Source: a virus. From it: DNA of 22,009 bases. This document shows positions 1 through 7,771 of the stretch, piece by piece. Location of the stretch: IMG/VR virus record IMGVR_UViG_3300010354_000772, positions 1 to 22,009 of that record; one strand, given 5' to 3'. The notes under the pieces were generated by a model, which was not told the origin of the DNA, searched no databases, and saw only the letters and a list, made by a program, of their open reading frames with translations. Numbering within the stretch: the stretch's first letter is position 1; each line of letters begins with the position of its first letter. Position numbers and translations under genes: made by a program.

Positions 1-161
1 ATTGGTTGGCTAGGACTGCCGTCAGATCCAGCTGTGTTAGGACCAAGATATTTGTGTATCAAAACATCAGTACCGCCAACTTGGAACATTTCCCAAATAT
101 TGCGATCTATGAACTTATAATCGTTGCCCTTTTGTGGGCGATAAAGGCTTAAACGTGGCAT
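1..161 (-). CDS. N-terminal part of a predicted T4-like virion (neck-region) protein
   Basis: The ORF opens with ATG at 161 and runs off the left edge, giving 53 visible residues that begin MPRLSLYRPQKG. The segment IWEMFQVGGTDVLIHKYLGP follows at about residues 22-41. I recognise this opening from structural proteins of aquatic T4-like phages, but cannot assign a T4 gene number. The pattern of an aromatic/acidic helix, then 'Q-x-G-G-x-D-V', then a Tyr-rich strand loosely recalls the gp14 neck protein; that is a guess. The start is supported by a minus-strand TAAATA placed five bases before the ATG. It is divergent from gp13, separated by only 31 bases that hold both promoters. No Shine-Dalgarno sequence is visible. 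It runs opposite to almost every other gene here. Confidence 0.65.
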   Translation of the reverse strand, partial: MPRLSLYRPQKGNDYKFIDRNIWEMFQVGGTDVLIHKYLGPNTAGSDGSPSQP

Positions 162-166
162 AATTG

Positions 167-172
167 TATTTA
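167..172 (-). promoter_or_regulatory. T4-type late promoter core, leaderless spacing
   Basis: Read on the minus strand the sequence is TAAATA-CAATT-ATG. The core sits exactly five bases from the start codon at 161. The T4 late -10 element is TATAAATA, with initiation about six bases downstream, so the transcript would start at the AUG. Confidence 0.7.
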
Positions 173-181
173 CCGTAAGAA

Positions 182-187
182 TAAATA
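182..187 (+). promoter_or_regulatory. T4-type late promoter core, leaderless spacing
   Basis: The sequence is AATAAATA-GCTAT-ATG, so the core is again exactly five bases before the start codon at 193. It lies back to back with the minus-strand core at 167-172; only nine bases separate the two. There is no Shine-Dalgarno sequence. Confidence 0.75.
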
Positions 188-192
188 GCTAT

Positions 193-951
193 ATGAGCCA
201 AGTTGACCAAGCTAGACAGGAAGTCTATAACTACTGCAAAACCATGTTAGGCGATGGTATGATTGATGTTGAGTTAGATCCTCAACATTATCAGACAGCA
301 GTAGACCGCGCTTTAGCTGTTTTTAGACAGCGTAGCGATAACGCCTACGAAGAAAGTTTTGCATTTTTAACTATACAGAACGAACAAAACGAATATATCT
401 TACCAAAAGAAATTCAACAGGTAAGACAAATTTACAGACGTAGCATTGGTAGCAGAACGGGCAGCGGCTCCGGCGGCACAGTATTTGAACCTTTTAATTT
501 AGCCTATACTAACACTTACCTACTAAGTTCTACTAACATGGGGGGATTGTTAACCTATGAACTGTTTGCAGGTTATCAAGAGTTAGTGGGTAAAATGTTT
601 GGTAGCTTTATAAACTTTCACTGGAATCCTCAGGCGCATAAACTTACGATTCATCAACGTCCTCGTAGCGACGAAGAAGTAATGCTTTGGGTATACAACG
701 TTAAACCAGACTTTGCCATAATTAACGATGTATACGCCGGCCAATGGATCAAAGATTATAGTCTAGCCAATTGTAAAATGATGCTAGGCCAGGCCCGCGA
801 AAAGTTTGCTCAAATTGCAGGTCCGCAAGGTGGAAGTTCACTTAACGGTGCTGCGCTCAAAACAGAAGCTCAGGCTGAAATGGAAAAACTAACTGATGAT
901 TTAATGAAGTTAGTACCAGGCGGCCAGGGATATACATTTATAATAGGTTGA
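193..951 (+). CDS. 13: Neck protein gp13-like (head completion)
   Basis: This 252-residue protein resembles the gp13 neck proteins of aquatic T4-like phages. In T4, gp13 and gp14 form the collar that closes the filled head and receives the tail. The recognisable parts are the N-terminal helix (LGDGMIDVELDPQHYQTAVDRAL, in two pieces around residues 19-41), a central segment with 'HWNPQAHKLTIHQRPR' (about 144-159), and a C-terminal region with 'AGPQGGSSLNGAALKTEA' followed by a terminal YTFIIG. A short Gly/Ser-rich loop lies near residues 87-95. T4 gp13 is somewhat longer (about 309 residues). The start is fixed by TAAATA-N5-ATG. A dNMP kinase gene follows after 48 bases. The family assignment is from memory of related proteins, not from a search. 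Confidence 0.75.
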   Translation: MSQVDQARQEVYNYCKTMLGDGMIDVELDPQHYQTAVDRALAVFRQRSDNAYEESFAFLTIQNEQNEYILPKEIQQVRQIYRRSIGSRTGSGSGGTVFEPFNLAYTNTYLLSSTNMGGLLTYELFAGYQELVGKMFGSFINFHWNPQAHKLTIHQRPRSDEEVMLWVYNVKPDFAIINDVYAGQWIKDYSLANCKMMLGQAREKFAQIAGPQGGSSLNGAALKTEAQAEMEKLTDDLMKLVPGGQGYTFIIG

Positions 952-999
952 CCTAAATCATAATTTGTCATAAACTTTACTAAACGTAAAGGATAAATT

Positions 1000-1620
1000 A
1001 TGATCATTGGCATTTGCGGGTGGATAGGCAGCGGCAAAGATACTGTAGCAGATTACCTAGTAAATTTTCACGAATTCCGTAGAGAAAGTTTTGCCGGACC
1101 GCTTAAGGATGCCGTATCAGCAGTTTTTAATTGGGATAGAACGCTGTTAGAAGGGCGAACTAAAGAAGCTCGCGAATGGCGAGAGCAGGTAGATCCTTGG
1201 TGGGCAGAACGTTTGGCTATGCCCACCCTCACTCCTCGTTGGGTACTTCAATATTGGGGCACAGAAGTTTGTCGTAAAACTTTTCACGACGATATCTGGA
1301 TCGCCAGCGTGGAAAATAAACTGCGCAACACAAAGGATAATGTAGTCATATCCGATTGCAGATTCCCCAATGAAATTGCTTCTATCAAACGATCAGGTGG
1401 AAAGATAGTATGGGTTCAGCGGGGAGATCATCCTAATTGGTTTGAACACGCTGTATTGGCCAACGAGGGCAACAATGCTGCTATTAACGCTATGAAAAAA
1501 CTAGGCATACACGCCAGTGAATGGGCTTGGGTAGGTAGTGACTTTGATGCAATTATAGAAAATAATCAGTCTATTGACGATCTATACAATAAAATAGAGT
1601 CTTTAGTAATCAGCAACTAG
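1000..1620 (+). CDS. 1: Deoxynucleoside monophosphate kinase (T4 gp1 family)
   Basis: This 206-residue P-loop kinase is predicted to phosphorylate dNMPs to dNDPs for phage DNA synthesis. The Walker A motif is at residues 7-15 (GWIGSGKDT, K13), like T4 gp1 'RSGKDT'. Further family matches are 'FAGPLKDAV' near residue 31 (T4 'LAGPIKDAL'), 'VLQYWGTEVCRKTFHDDIWI' in the middle (T4 'LMQALGTDLIVNNF'), and 'VVISDCRFPNEI' followed by 'GGKIVWVQR' (T4 'PDTRQDHEM'). It is shorter than T4 gp1 (241 residues). The start is preceded by GTAAAGGA, a usable Shine-Dalgarno sequence, so it differs from the leaderless genes nearby. Its 3' end overlaps the convergent Cys-rich gene by 18 bases. A metabolic gene between neck and sheath genes is not the T4 order. 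Confidence 0.85.
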   Translation: MIIGICGWIGSGKDTVADYLVNFHEFRRESFAGPLKDAVSAVFNWDRTLLEGRTKEAREWREQVDPWWAERLAMPTLTPRWVLQYWGTEVCRKTFHDDIWIASVENKLRNTKDNVVISDCRFPNEIASIKRSGGKIVWVQRGDHPNWFEHAVLANEGNNAAINAMKKLGIHASEWAWVGSDFDAIIENNQSIDDLYNKIESLVISN

Positions 1621-1938
1621 ATCTCCTTGCTTCCAAGTAACTCCTTCTTTAGCCAGTACTTGAGCACAATTAGAACAAACTGTTTTTAAATTAACGTGGC
1701 GGCAATTATCTAGATTTCCGTCTACATGAAATACTCTAAATACTTCCTTGTGCGGACTGCGAAATCCGCATTTGTCACAGGAATTCTTAGCCTTGTACCC
1801 AGCTCGTTGCCATCTGGGTATACCATAGTACAATCCGTGTGCTAGGCAAATCTCACAGAGACTTCTGTAATAAGTTTTATTTTTTTTCTTGTAATTTATT
1901 GCTCGTGGTCGTTGCCCACATCTACAAAGCGGCCTCAT
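1603..1938 (-). CDS. Cys-rich HNH-like zinc-binding protein
   Basis: This 111-residue basic protein carries four cysteine pairs: C5/C7, C28/C31, C54/C57 and C88/C91. The last part, with 'FHVDGNLDNC' at 70-79 and 'NLKTVCSNC' at 83-91, looks like the beta-beta-alpha HNH layout (H-x-D-G...N...NLxxxCxxC). It could be a homing-type or DNA-nicking endonuclease, or a non-catalytic zinc ribbon; conserved small proteins of this style occur in aquatic T4-like phages. The frame is open to 1986, but the ATG at 1938 is preferred because a minus-strand TAAATA lies exactly five bases upstream and homologous-looking proteins begin MR-LC-CG. It is transcribed against its neighbours and its end overlaps the dNMP kinase end. 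The exact catalytic residues cannot be confirmed from sequence alone. Confidence 0.7.
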   Translation of the reverse strand: MRPLCRCGQRPRAINYKKKNKTYYRSLCEICLAHGLYYGIPRWQRAGYKAKNSCDKCGFRSPHKEVFRVFHVDGNLDNCRHVNLKTVCSNCAQVLAKEGVTWKQGDLVADY

Positions 1939-1943
1939 ACAAA

Positions 1944-1949
1944 TATTTA
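1944..1949 (-). promoter_or_regulatory. T4-type late promoter core, leaderless spacing
   Basis: On the minus strand the sequence reads TAAATA-TTTGT-ATG. It is identical, spacer included, to the plus-strand element at 6301-6314. It decides the start of the Cys-rich gene at 1938. Confidence 0.7.
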
Positions 1950-2005
1950 CACCTTTTTGACCCCTTTTCTCGCTACCGTAAAGCACCGTTTTTAATGTTT
2001 CTCGC

Positions 2006-2011
2006 TAAATA
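2006..2011 (+). promoter_or_regulatory. T4-type late promoter core with leader, sheath gene
   Basis: The element is GCTAAATA, 33 bases before the ATG at 2045. Initiation about six bases downstream would leave a leader of roughly 28 bases. This leader contains AGGAGA at 2032-2037, a Shine-Dalgarno sequence at normal spacing. This is unlike the leaderless genes. Confidence 0.65.
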
Positions 2012-2044
2012 TTAATACATTGATTAACACCAGGAGAACATCCA

Positions 2045-5000
2045 ATGGCACTAACATCACCAGGCGTAGAAGTTACAGTAATTGACGAGAGTTTTTATAC
2101 ACCAGCTGAACCTGGTACAACTCCTCTTATTGTAGTTGCAACAGCCGAGAATAAATTAAACGGAGCTGGCACAGCCACAGCTTCAGGAACAACTCTTGCT
2201 AATGCAGGCAGAGTATTTAAAGTCACAAGTCAACGTGAACTTGTTGATCTATTTGGAGTACCTTTCTTTGAAAAGACTGCCAGCGCAAGTCCAGTACACG
2301 GCGGCGAACGCAACGAGTACGGTCTACTAGCAGCTTACAGCTATCTTGGTGTTTCAAATGCAGCATTTATTTTACGTGCTAATATTGATCTAAACGAACT
2401 AGAAGGATCAACATCAACCCCGGGAGCCGAACCAAGCAACGGACAGTGGTGGTTCGACGTTCAATCCAGCAGATGGGGTATCTTTGAGTGGGATTCTGCT
2501 GCTGTTGCAGACGGCGGTCAAAAATTCACTAACAAAGTTCCTTTAATTTTAACCGACGATGATACAGCTAATGTAGATTCAGTAACCTACGGTTTGACAG
2601 GTTACACATATGACGGTGCGCCAAAAGGATCGGTGGGTAGCATTGGTGACTACGCAGTTGTTTGGAGAACAGTCAAAGAAGACGGCAGTTTTGCTGCTGA
2701 TAAAGAATTTGCTAGACTATGGTACAAGAGTGCAGGTAACTCAACAGCAGGTATTAGTGCAGGAAGTTGGGTCCTAGTTGGTTCTCCTGAGTGGGCAGCA
2801 AGTCATCCTACAGCATTTAGCTCGGCAGCGGTAGCATCGCTTACACCTGGAGAGAGTTTCACAGTCAACGGAGTATCTGTAACTGTTGCAAGCACACTTG
2901 CTCTTACAGTTACTAACTTTAATGCTGCTTTAGCTAATAGTGGTATTACTGCTGTTGCTAAAAATAACAGAATGTATATCTTCAGTGACGGTACTTCAAC
3001 TGCTGAAGGCGGCGACTCTTCTGCAACAGCAGGTGGTACTGGTTCAGTTATTCTTGCAAACAATTCAGGTACACCATTAACTGCATTACAGTTAACTGCA
3101 GGAACATACATGTGTCCTGCTCTTGCCCAACAAGCCCACTTTACAGTTCCTTTGTTTAAGAGAACAGACTTTAGCACAACTGTAAATGGTAGACCAACTG
3201 GTTCTCTATGGCTAAAGACTACAGAACCAAGCAATGGTGCAAGACTAAGATTAAAAAGATACAATGCTTCTACAACAACATGGGTAGCCAACGATGCTAA
3301 CCTATATGCAAGTACACACGATGCATTGTACAACTTAGACAGATCAGGTGGCGGCTCAAATCTAAGCGCCGATCAAGTATTCGTTCAATACAACGCATTA
3401 GAACACCAAGGTTCTTATGATGCAACTACAGGACATAATGTACTCTTTGGTGCCCTTGACCAAACATTGGCCAATGCAAGTTATCGTGCTTGGATTAGAA
3501 AGTCAGGACCCGAAACTGAAGTTAAATCAATTATCATTGAATCTGGAACATTAACAGCTGGTGCGGTCACATTTACTATTAGACAAAGTATCGTAGCTGA
3601 TATGGATCTAAGTGCAGCATCTACTGTTTCAGTAACTTTAAACGGCGATGCAGATGACGCAACATTACTTGCAGCAGCCATTAACGCATTGTCGTTTGAT
3701 GATTCAAACGGTGATGAGATTACAAATAATGTTGTTGCTAGCGTGACAACAAATAATGAACTAGTAATCAAGCACAAGAAAGGTGGCGACATTAGATTAA
3801 AGATTGGTACTGGATCTCCTTTAGACGAACTTTTCACAGTTTATAATCTAAATGACGGTACAGGAAACTTAAATTATTACGGATTAACACCAGCAGTTGG
3901 TGGCGTAACCGACGGTGCAGAAGATGATTATTTAATAAGCTTATGGCAACCAATGGTTGTTGAAGGCTTTGACGTAAGCACTGACACACCTCTAAACGAG
4001 CCAGCCAACAATCAATTGTGGTATAATCCAAGCTTTGGCGATGTAGACATTATGATTCACAATGGATCAACATGGGTAGGTTACTTGGATTCAACTAGTC
4101 CTTTCTACAGCGCAACTGAAAGTTTAAAAACAGACCCAAATGGTCCTATTGTAAGCGCCACAATGCCTGAAGAGCAGAGTGATGCTACACCATTACGCAA
4201 TGGCGACCTTTGGATCAGCACAGCTGATTTAGAAAACTTCCCAACTATCTATAAGTTTAATCCAGATGCAGGCACAGTTCTAGCAGACAGATGGGTACTT
4301 GTAGATAAGACAGATCAGGTCAGCGAAGACGGAGTATTGTTTGCCGATGCTCGCGCTGGCACAAGCGGCGGCACAGCAACTACAGCTCCAACCGGAACAA
4401 TCAAAGAAATGCTAACCAGCAATTTCCTAGATCCCGATGCTCCAGATCCCGATTTATATCCAAAGGGCATGTTACTATACAATCTACGTAGAAGCGGTGG
4501 CAACGTTAAAAAGTATCAAAACAATTACATTGATCTAACTGCTGACAATACACGTATGCCCGGCGAGCCTCCAATGACCAGTTACTGGCCAGATCGCTGG
4601 ACTACAGCAAGTCCAAATAATGAAGATGGCAGTGGTAGCTTTGGACGTAAAGCTCAGCGTTCTACTGTAGTTGCTGCTCTAAAAGCAGTAACAGACACTA
4701 GCGAGGAAGCTCGAGACGAAGAACGTCGCAACTTTAACTTAATTGCTTGCCCAGGTTACCCTGAGCTACTAAGCAACTTAATTAACCTAAACTTAGATCG
4801 TAAGGTAACTGCTTTCGTAGTTGGTGACACACCACTAAGATTAAGAGCAGATGCAACAAGTCTAACAACTTGGGGAACTAATGCTAATCTTGCAACAGAC
4901 AACGGCGATGCCGGTATAGTAACTTACGACGAATACTGTGCTGTGTACTATCCAAACGGATTTACAACTGACCTTACTGGTGCTAATGCTGTTGTTCCAG

Positions 5001-5578
5001 CAAGCCATATGATGCTAAGAACCATTGCTTTAAGCGACCAGGTATCTTATCCATGGTTTGCTCCAGCAGGTACACGCCGTGGCGGTATCACTAATGCTAC
5101 ATCAGTAGGTTATATTGATGTAAGCACTGGCGAATTCAACGTAGTAGCTTTGAATAACGGACAACGCGATACTTTATACGACCTAAAGATTAATCCAATT
5201 CCATTCTTTGTTGGAGTAGGACTAGTAGCATACGGTCAAAAGACTCGTGCAAGAAATGCTAGCTCATTAGACAGAATTAATGTGGCACGTTTAGTAGTTT
5301 ACCTACGCAGCCAGTTAACTAAACTAGCTCGTCCATATGTATTTGAACCAAATGATCAAATTACAAGAGACGAAATTAAGCAAGCAGTAGAAAGCTTGTT
5401 GTTAGAACTAGTTGGATTGAGAGCTATCTATGACTTCGCTGTGGTTTGTGACGAAAGTAACAACACACCGGCTAGAATTGATCGCAATGAACTATATGTA
5501 GACGTAGCAATTGAGCCAACTAAGGCCGTTGAGTTTATCTACATACCATTGAGACTCAAGAATACTGGCGAAATTTAA
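2045..5578 (+). CDS. 18: Tail sheath protein gp18, greatly enlarged
   Basis: This 1177-residue protein is the contractile tail sheath subunit; T4 gp18 has 659 residues. The N-terminus (ALTSPGVEVTVIDES, then 'GTTPLIVVATAENK' at 24-37) and the C-terminal half (about 895-1177) carry the family signature. The latter includes 'RNFNLIACPGYPELLSNLIN', 'SYPWFAPAGTRRGG', 'RINVARLVVYLRSQL', 'FEPND' and 'VDVAIEPTKAVEFIYIPLRL'. Between about 120 and 860 lies extra material. It holds a recurring beta module of the form P-x-x-G-x-LWyd...i...g.sWv (around 125-152, 199-247, 383-414, 648-680 and 715-754) and two 'FTVNGVSVTV/VTFTIRQ' type domains (about 269-352 and 495-590). The extra domains probably face outward on the sheath. 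The gene has a late promoter core, a leader and a strong Shine-Dalgarno sequence, as expected for an abundant protein. Confidence 0.9.
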   Translation: MALTSPGVEVTVIDESFYTPAEPGTTPLIVVATAENKLNGAGTATASGTTLANAGRVFKVTSQRELVDLFGVPFFEKTASASPVHGGERNEYGLLAAYSYLGVSNAAFILRANIDLNELEGSTSTPGAEPSNGQWWFDVQSSRWGIFEWDSAAVADGGQKFTNKVPLILTDDDTANVDSVTYGLTGYTYDGAPKGSVGSIGDYAVVWRTVKEDGSFAADKEFARLWYKSAGNSTAGISAGSWVLVGSPEWAASHPTAFSSAAVASLTPGESFTVNGVSVTVASTLALTVTNFNAALANSGITAVAKNNRMYIFSDGTSTAEGGDSSATAGGTGSVILANNSGTPLTALQLTAGTYMCPALAQQAHFTVPLFKRTDFSTTVNGRPTGSLWLKTTEPSNGARLRLKRYNASTTTWVANDANLYASTHDALYNLDRSGGGSNLSADQVFVQYNALEHQGSYDATTGHNVLFGALDQTLANASYRAWIRKSGPETEVKSIIIESGTLTAGAVTFTIRQSIVADMDLSAASTVSVTLNGDADDATLLAAAINALSFDDSNGDEITNNVVASVTTNNELVIKHKKGGDIRLKIGTGSPLDELFTVYNLNDGTGNLNYYGLTPAVGGVTDGAEDDYLISLWQPMVVEGFDVSTDTPLNEPANNQLWYNPSFGDVDIMIHNGSTWVGYLDSTSPFYSATESLKTDPNGPIVSATMPEEQSDATPLRNGDLWISTADLENFPTIYKFNPDAGTVLADRWVLVDKTDQVSEDGVLFADARAGTSGGTATTAPTGTIKEMLTSNFLDPDAPDPDLYPKGMLLYNLRRSGGNVKKYQNNYIDLTADNTRMPGEPPMTSYWPDRWTTASPNNEDGSGSFGRKAQRSTVVAALKAVTDTSEEARDEERRNFNLIACPGYPELLSNLINLNLDRKVTAFVVGDTPLRLRADATSLTTWGTNANLATDNGDAGIVTYDEYCAVYYPNGFTTDLTGANAVVPASHMMLRTIALSDQVSYPWFAPAGTRRGGITNATSVGYIDVSTGEFNVVALNNGQRDTLYDLKINPIPFFVGVGLVAYGQKTRARNASSLDRINVARLVVYLRSQLTKLARPYVFEPNDQITRDEIKQAVESLLLELVGLRAIYDFAVVCDESNNTPARIDRNELYVDVAIEPTKAVEFIYIPLRLKNTGEI

Positions 5579-5582
5579 TTGA

Positions 5583-5588
5583 TAAATA
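5583..5588 (+). promoter_or_regulatory. T4-type late promoter core with leader, tube gene
   Basis: GATAAATA ends 20 bases before the ATG at 5609. A Shine-Dalgarno GGAG (5597-5600) lies eight bases from the start, so the tube message has a short leader. Confidence 0.6.
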
Positions 5589-5608
5589 TTATTATCGGAG
5601 TATAAGAC

Positions 5609-6247
5609 ATGCCAATTACAACACTAACAAATCACAGTATTAACCCAGCTGGTGCAGGTTCAAACACTGGTATGTTAATGCCAAAGTTAAAGTATCGTTT
5701 CCGCGTAACACTACTAGGATTTGGTACTTCGGCTAGCACAGAACTTACTAAACAGGTAAGTGATGTAACAAGACCAAAAGTAAGCTTTGAAGAAATCCCA
5801 ATCGAGATTTATAACTCAAAGATTAAACTAGCAGGAAAATATACCTGGGAACCTATTACACTAAACATTAGAGACGATGTAAGCAGTAACGTAATTAAAT
5901 TAGTCGGTCAACAGATCCAGAAACAATTTGATTTCCATGAGCAGGCAAGTGCTCGTGCTGGTGCTGATTACAAATTTACTACACGTATTGAAGTACTGGA
6001 TGGTGGTAACGGAGCGGTAAGTCCTCAGGTTCTCGAAACATGGCAACTATATGGTTGTTTCTTACAGAACACAGACTACGGTGACCTAAACTATGCAACT
6101 AACGAAGCTGCAACTGCAGCATTAACGATTGTATATGATAGTGCAGACAATACTCCAAGCGCAGTTGGTGTAGTTGGTATAGGCACAGCCGGCGCAACAA
6201 GACCAACAGAAGTTGGAGGCTTGATTTCAGGCTCGGCTGGTATCTAA
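5609..6247 (+). CDS. 19: Tail tube protein gp19
   Basis: This 212-residue protein is the inner tail tube subunit that stacks inside the sheath. It follows gp18 directly, as in T4, and the family features are visible. They are 'LMPKLKYRFRVTLLGFG' (about 23-39), 'VTRPKVSFEEIPIEIYNSKIKLAGKYTWEPITLNIRDD' in the first half, 'FDFHEQASARAGADYKF', and the 'LETWQLYGCFLQNTDYGDLNYA' segment. Its length is slightly above T4 gp19 (163 residues) because of extra N- and C-terminal tails; the C-terminal 35 residues are Gly/Ala-rich. The gene has its own late promoter core and Shine-Dalgarno sequence, and is followed by a strong terminator at 6267-6294. Confidence 0.9.
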   Translation: MPITTLTNHSINPAGAGSNTGMLMPKLKYRFRVTLLGFGTSASTELTKQVSDVTRPKVSFEEIPIEIYNSKIKLAGKYTWEPITLNIRDDVSSNVIKLVGQQIQKQFDFHEQASARAGADYKFTTRIEVLDGGNGAVSPQVLETWQLYGCFLQNTDYGDLNYATNEAATAALTIVYDSADNTPSAVGVVGIGTAGATRPTEVGGLISGSAGI

Positions 6248-6266
6248 TAAAAAACTTTATAAGTTT

Positions 6267-6294
6267 AAAAACCCGGATTTACTCCGGGTTTTTT
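6267..6294 (+). terminator. Rho-independent terminator after tail tube gene
   Basis: An 11-bp stem is formed by AAAAACCCGGA (6267-6277) and TCCGGGTTTTT (6283-6293), with loop TTTAC and a run of seven or more T. It separates the tube gene from the next late promoter, which follows within 10 bases. Confidence 0.9.
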
Positions 6295-6300
6295 TATGGC

Positions 6301-6306
6301 TAAATA
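6301..6306 (+). promoter_or_regulatory. T4-type late promoter core, leaderless spacing
   Basis: GCTAAATA-TTTGT-ATG: the core is five bases from the start at 6312. The strong terminator just upstream leaves no room for another promoter or a Shine-Dalgarno sequence, so this element must serve the gene. Confidence 0.8.
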
Positions 6307-6311
6307 TTTGT

Positions 6312-7394
6312 ATGGCCAATAAGTTTACTCGTTTTATCAACAGCCTTCCCGGCGGTCCAAAGGGTGTCGTAAGTAATTTTCGTCACGCCGAACGGATTTT
6401 TGTAGACAACTATTACAGATTATCACCTAGAACCAAATTTCTTTATTATGTGGTTTTAAGGGGAGCTGATAAAGAAGTATCGCTATTAGTTAAATCTGCT
6501 GATCTTCCAAAATATTCATTTCAAAGTGTTACAAAAAATGTTTATAATAGAACCAAACATGTCTATAAAATGATGAACTATGAACCTTTGACATTTACCT
6601 TTCACGACGACAACGAAGGTTTAGTAAATCAAATGTGGAACGAGTATTACAGCTATTACAGCGACGATCCAGGCGGCAGTCAAGGTAATCATCCTAACGG
6701 TCTTGACAAATATTTTAGTAGTTACGGCATGGGATTTCCAACCGACGAAAATTATTTTAAGAAAATTAGTCTTTATACGATGAGTAGACAACGTTTTAAC
6801 GGCTACGAACTTATTGCCCCTAGAATAAAAACTTGGAATCATACTAATTTAGATTATACCTCTAATGAACCAGCTGATCATACTATGACTATAGATTACG
6901 AAGCTGTAGTGTATAGTACTGGTCGTGTTACCTATGGTAGTCCGGATGGGTTTGCAACTCTTTCATACGATGTCGTCCCTAGCCCAAATACAGTTGGCGG
7001 AGGAGGTTTAAGAGGATTAGCAAATGCATTAGGTGCCGGTGTCGTGGGTGACATTGAATCAATATTTGGACCAATATCTAAAGACAGAATTAAAAAACGC
7101 CCCGGAGAATTTATTTCGGCTGCTATAAAATCTGTGAACACCTATAGAAATTTAACTCCCGGAGGAAGAGATCCCCTTAGCGGTATTGTAGGAGAATTAA
7201 AAAATCCAAATGTGCAGTCAAGTATTGCTAACGCAATAGGTGGAGTCATAGGTGCTAAATTTCCTAAAGTTGGAAACGCACTTGGTGCAGCCGCTGCTAC
7301 AGCAGCCGTAGGTAAATTATTACAAGCTCCTTCGTCGGTCAAATCTTTCGCACAATCGTCGGGCAACGCTAAAAAGCCACCTAAATTTCCATGA
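6312..7394 (+). CDS. Tail-tube-fold protein, probable baseplate tube initiator or cap (gp48/gp54-like)
   Basis: This 360-residue protein has an N-terminal domain (about 25-215) of the gp19/gp48/gp54 tube-fold type. Its markers are 'SPRTKFLYYVVLRG', 'LLVKSADLPKYSFQSVTKNVYNR', 'MMNYEPLTFTFHDDNEGLVNQMWNEYYSYYS' and 'MTIDYEAVVYSTGRVTYGSP'. Similar proteins in aquatic T4-like phages also combine this domain with a low-complexity tail. The C-terminal third (about 225-360) is Gly/Ala-rich with 'GVIGAKFPKVGNALGAAAATAAVGKLLQ', which could be a flexible or amphipathic segment. In T4, gp48 and gp54 nucleate the tube on the baseplate; which of them this matches, if either, cannot be told here. It starts at a leaderless late promoter. 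It overlaps the next gene by four bases (ATGA), so the two are likely translationally coupled. Confidence 0.7.
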   Translation: MANKFTRFINSLPGGPKGVVSNFRHAERIFVDNYYRLSPRTKFLYYVVLRGADKEVSLLVKSADLPKYSFQSVTKNVYNRTKHVYKMMNYEPLTFTFHDDNEGLVNQMWNEYYSYYSDDPGGSQGNHPNGLDKYFSSYGMGFPTDENYFKKISLYTMSRQRFNGYELIAPRIKTWNHTNLDYTSNEPADHTMTIDYEAVVYSTGRVTYGSPDGFATLSYDVVPSPNTVGGGGLRGLANALGAGVVGDIESIFGPISKDRIKKRPGEFISAAIKSVNTYRNLTPGGRDPLSGIVGELKNPNVQSSIANAIGGVIGAKFPKVGNALGAAAATAAVGKLLQAPSSVKSFAQSSGNAKKPPKFP

Positions 7395-7771
7395 GCACCA
7401 CTCCATTAATTAATTTACCGCCGGCTACTAAAGAAGATAGTGCGGCTAAAACTAAACTATTCTTTGATACCTACGGACAAAATCCTTTAGAATTTTCAGC
7501 CGATGAAGTAAACTATAGTGTAGGTTATTTTCTAAGTAAGGGATTTGCAGAAGATGCCGCACAGGCAACTGCTTCTGTATTACTTAGACAGGCAAGAATA
7601 GATGGTGTTAAAGTTTTTGAAATTATAGATCAATTTAAAGAATTAGATGGATTACAATTAGGTAATGTTGTTGCTGAAATACTTAATAGATATCGCCCTA
7701 ATACATCTACTCTTGGATTTAGAGAGACACTAGTATCTAAACCAAATCAAACAAGAAATATTCGACCATAA
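7391..7771 (+). CDS. Conserved small protein of T4-like phages, function unknown
   Basis: This 126-residue protein has no transmembrane or signal segment. It is mostly helical by composition. A central stretch, 'PLEFSADEVNYSVGYFLSKGFAEDAA' followed by 'VLLRQARIDGVKVFEIIDQF', looks like a small helical domain. The C-terminal 'LNRYRPNTSTLGFRE' and 'NQTRNIRP' resemble a tail I associate with conserved hypothetical proteins of cyanophage-type myoviruses. It sits between a tube-fold protein and gp4 and is translationally coupled to both: ATGA overlap upstream, TAATG overlap downstream. A virion assembly or baseplate role is therefore likely, but this is inferred only from context. Confidence 0.65.
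   Translation: MSTTPLINLPPATKEDSAAKTKLFFDTYGQNPLEFSADEVNYSVGYFLSKGFAEDAAQATASVLLRQARIDGVKVFEIIDQFKELDGLQLGNVVAEILNRYRPNTSTLGFRETLVSKPNQTRNIRP

Noticed and set aside
2803-4503. Several antisense open frames within the sheath gene
   Set aside because: They lie opposite a clear gp18 frame, lack ribosome sites and read as unstructured shadow translations.
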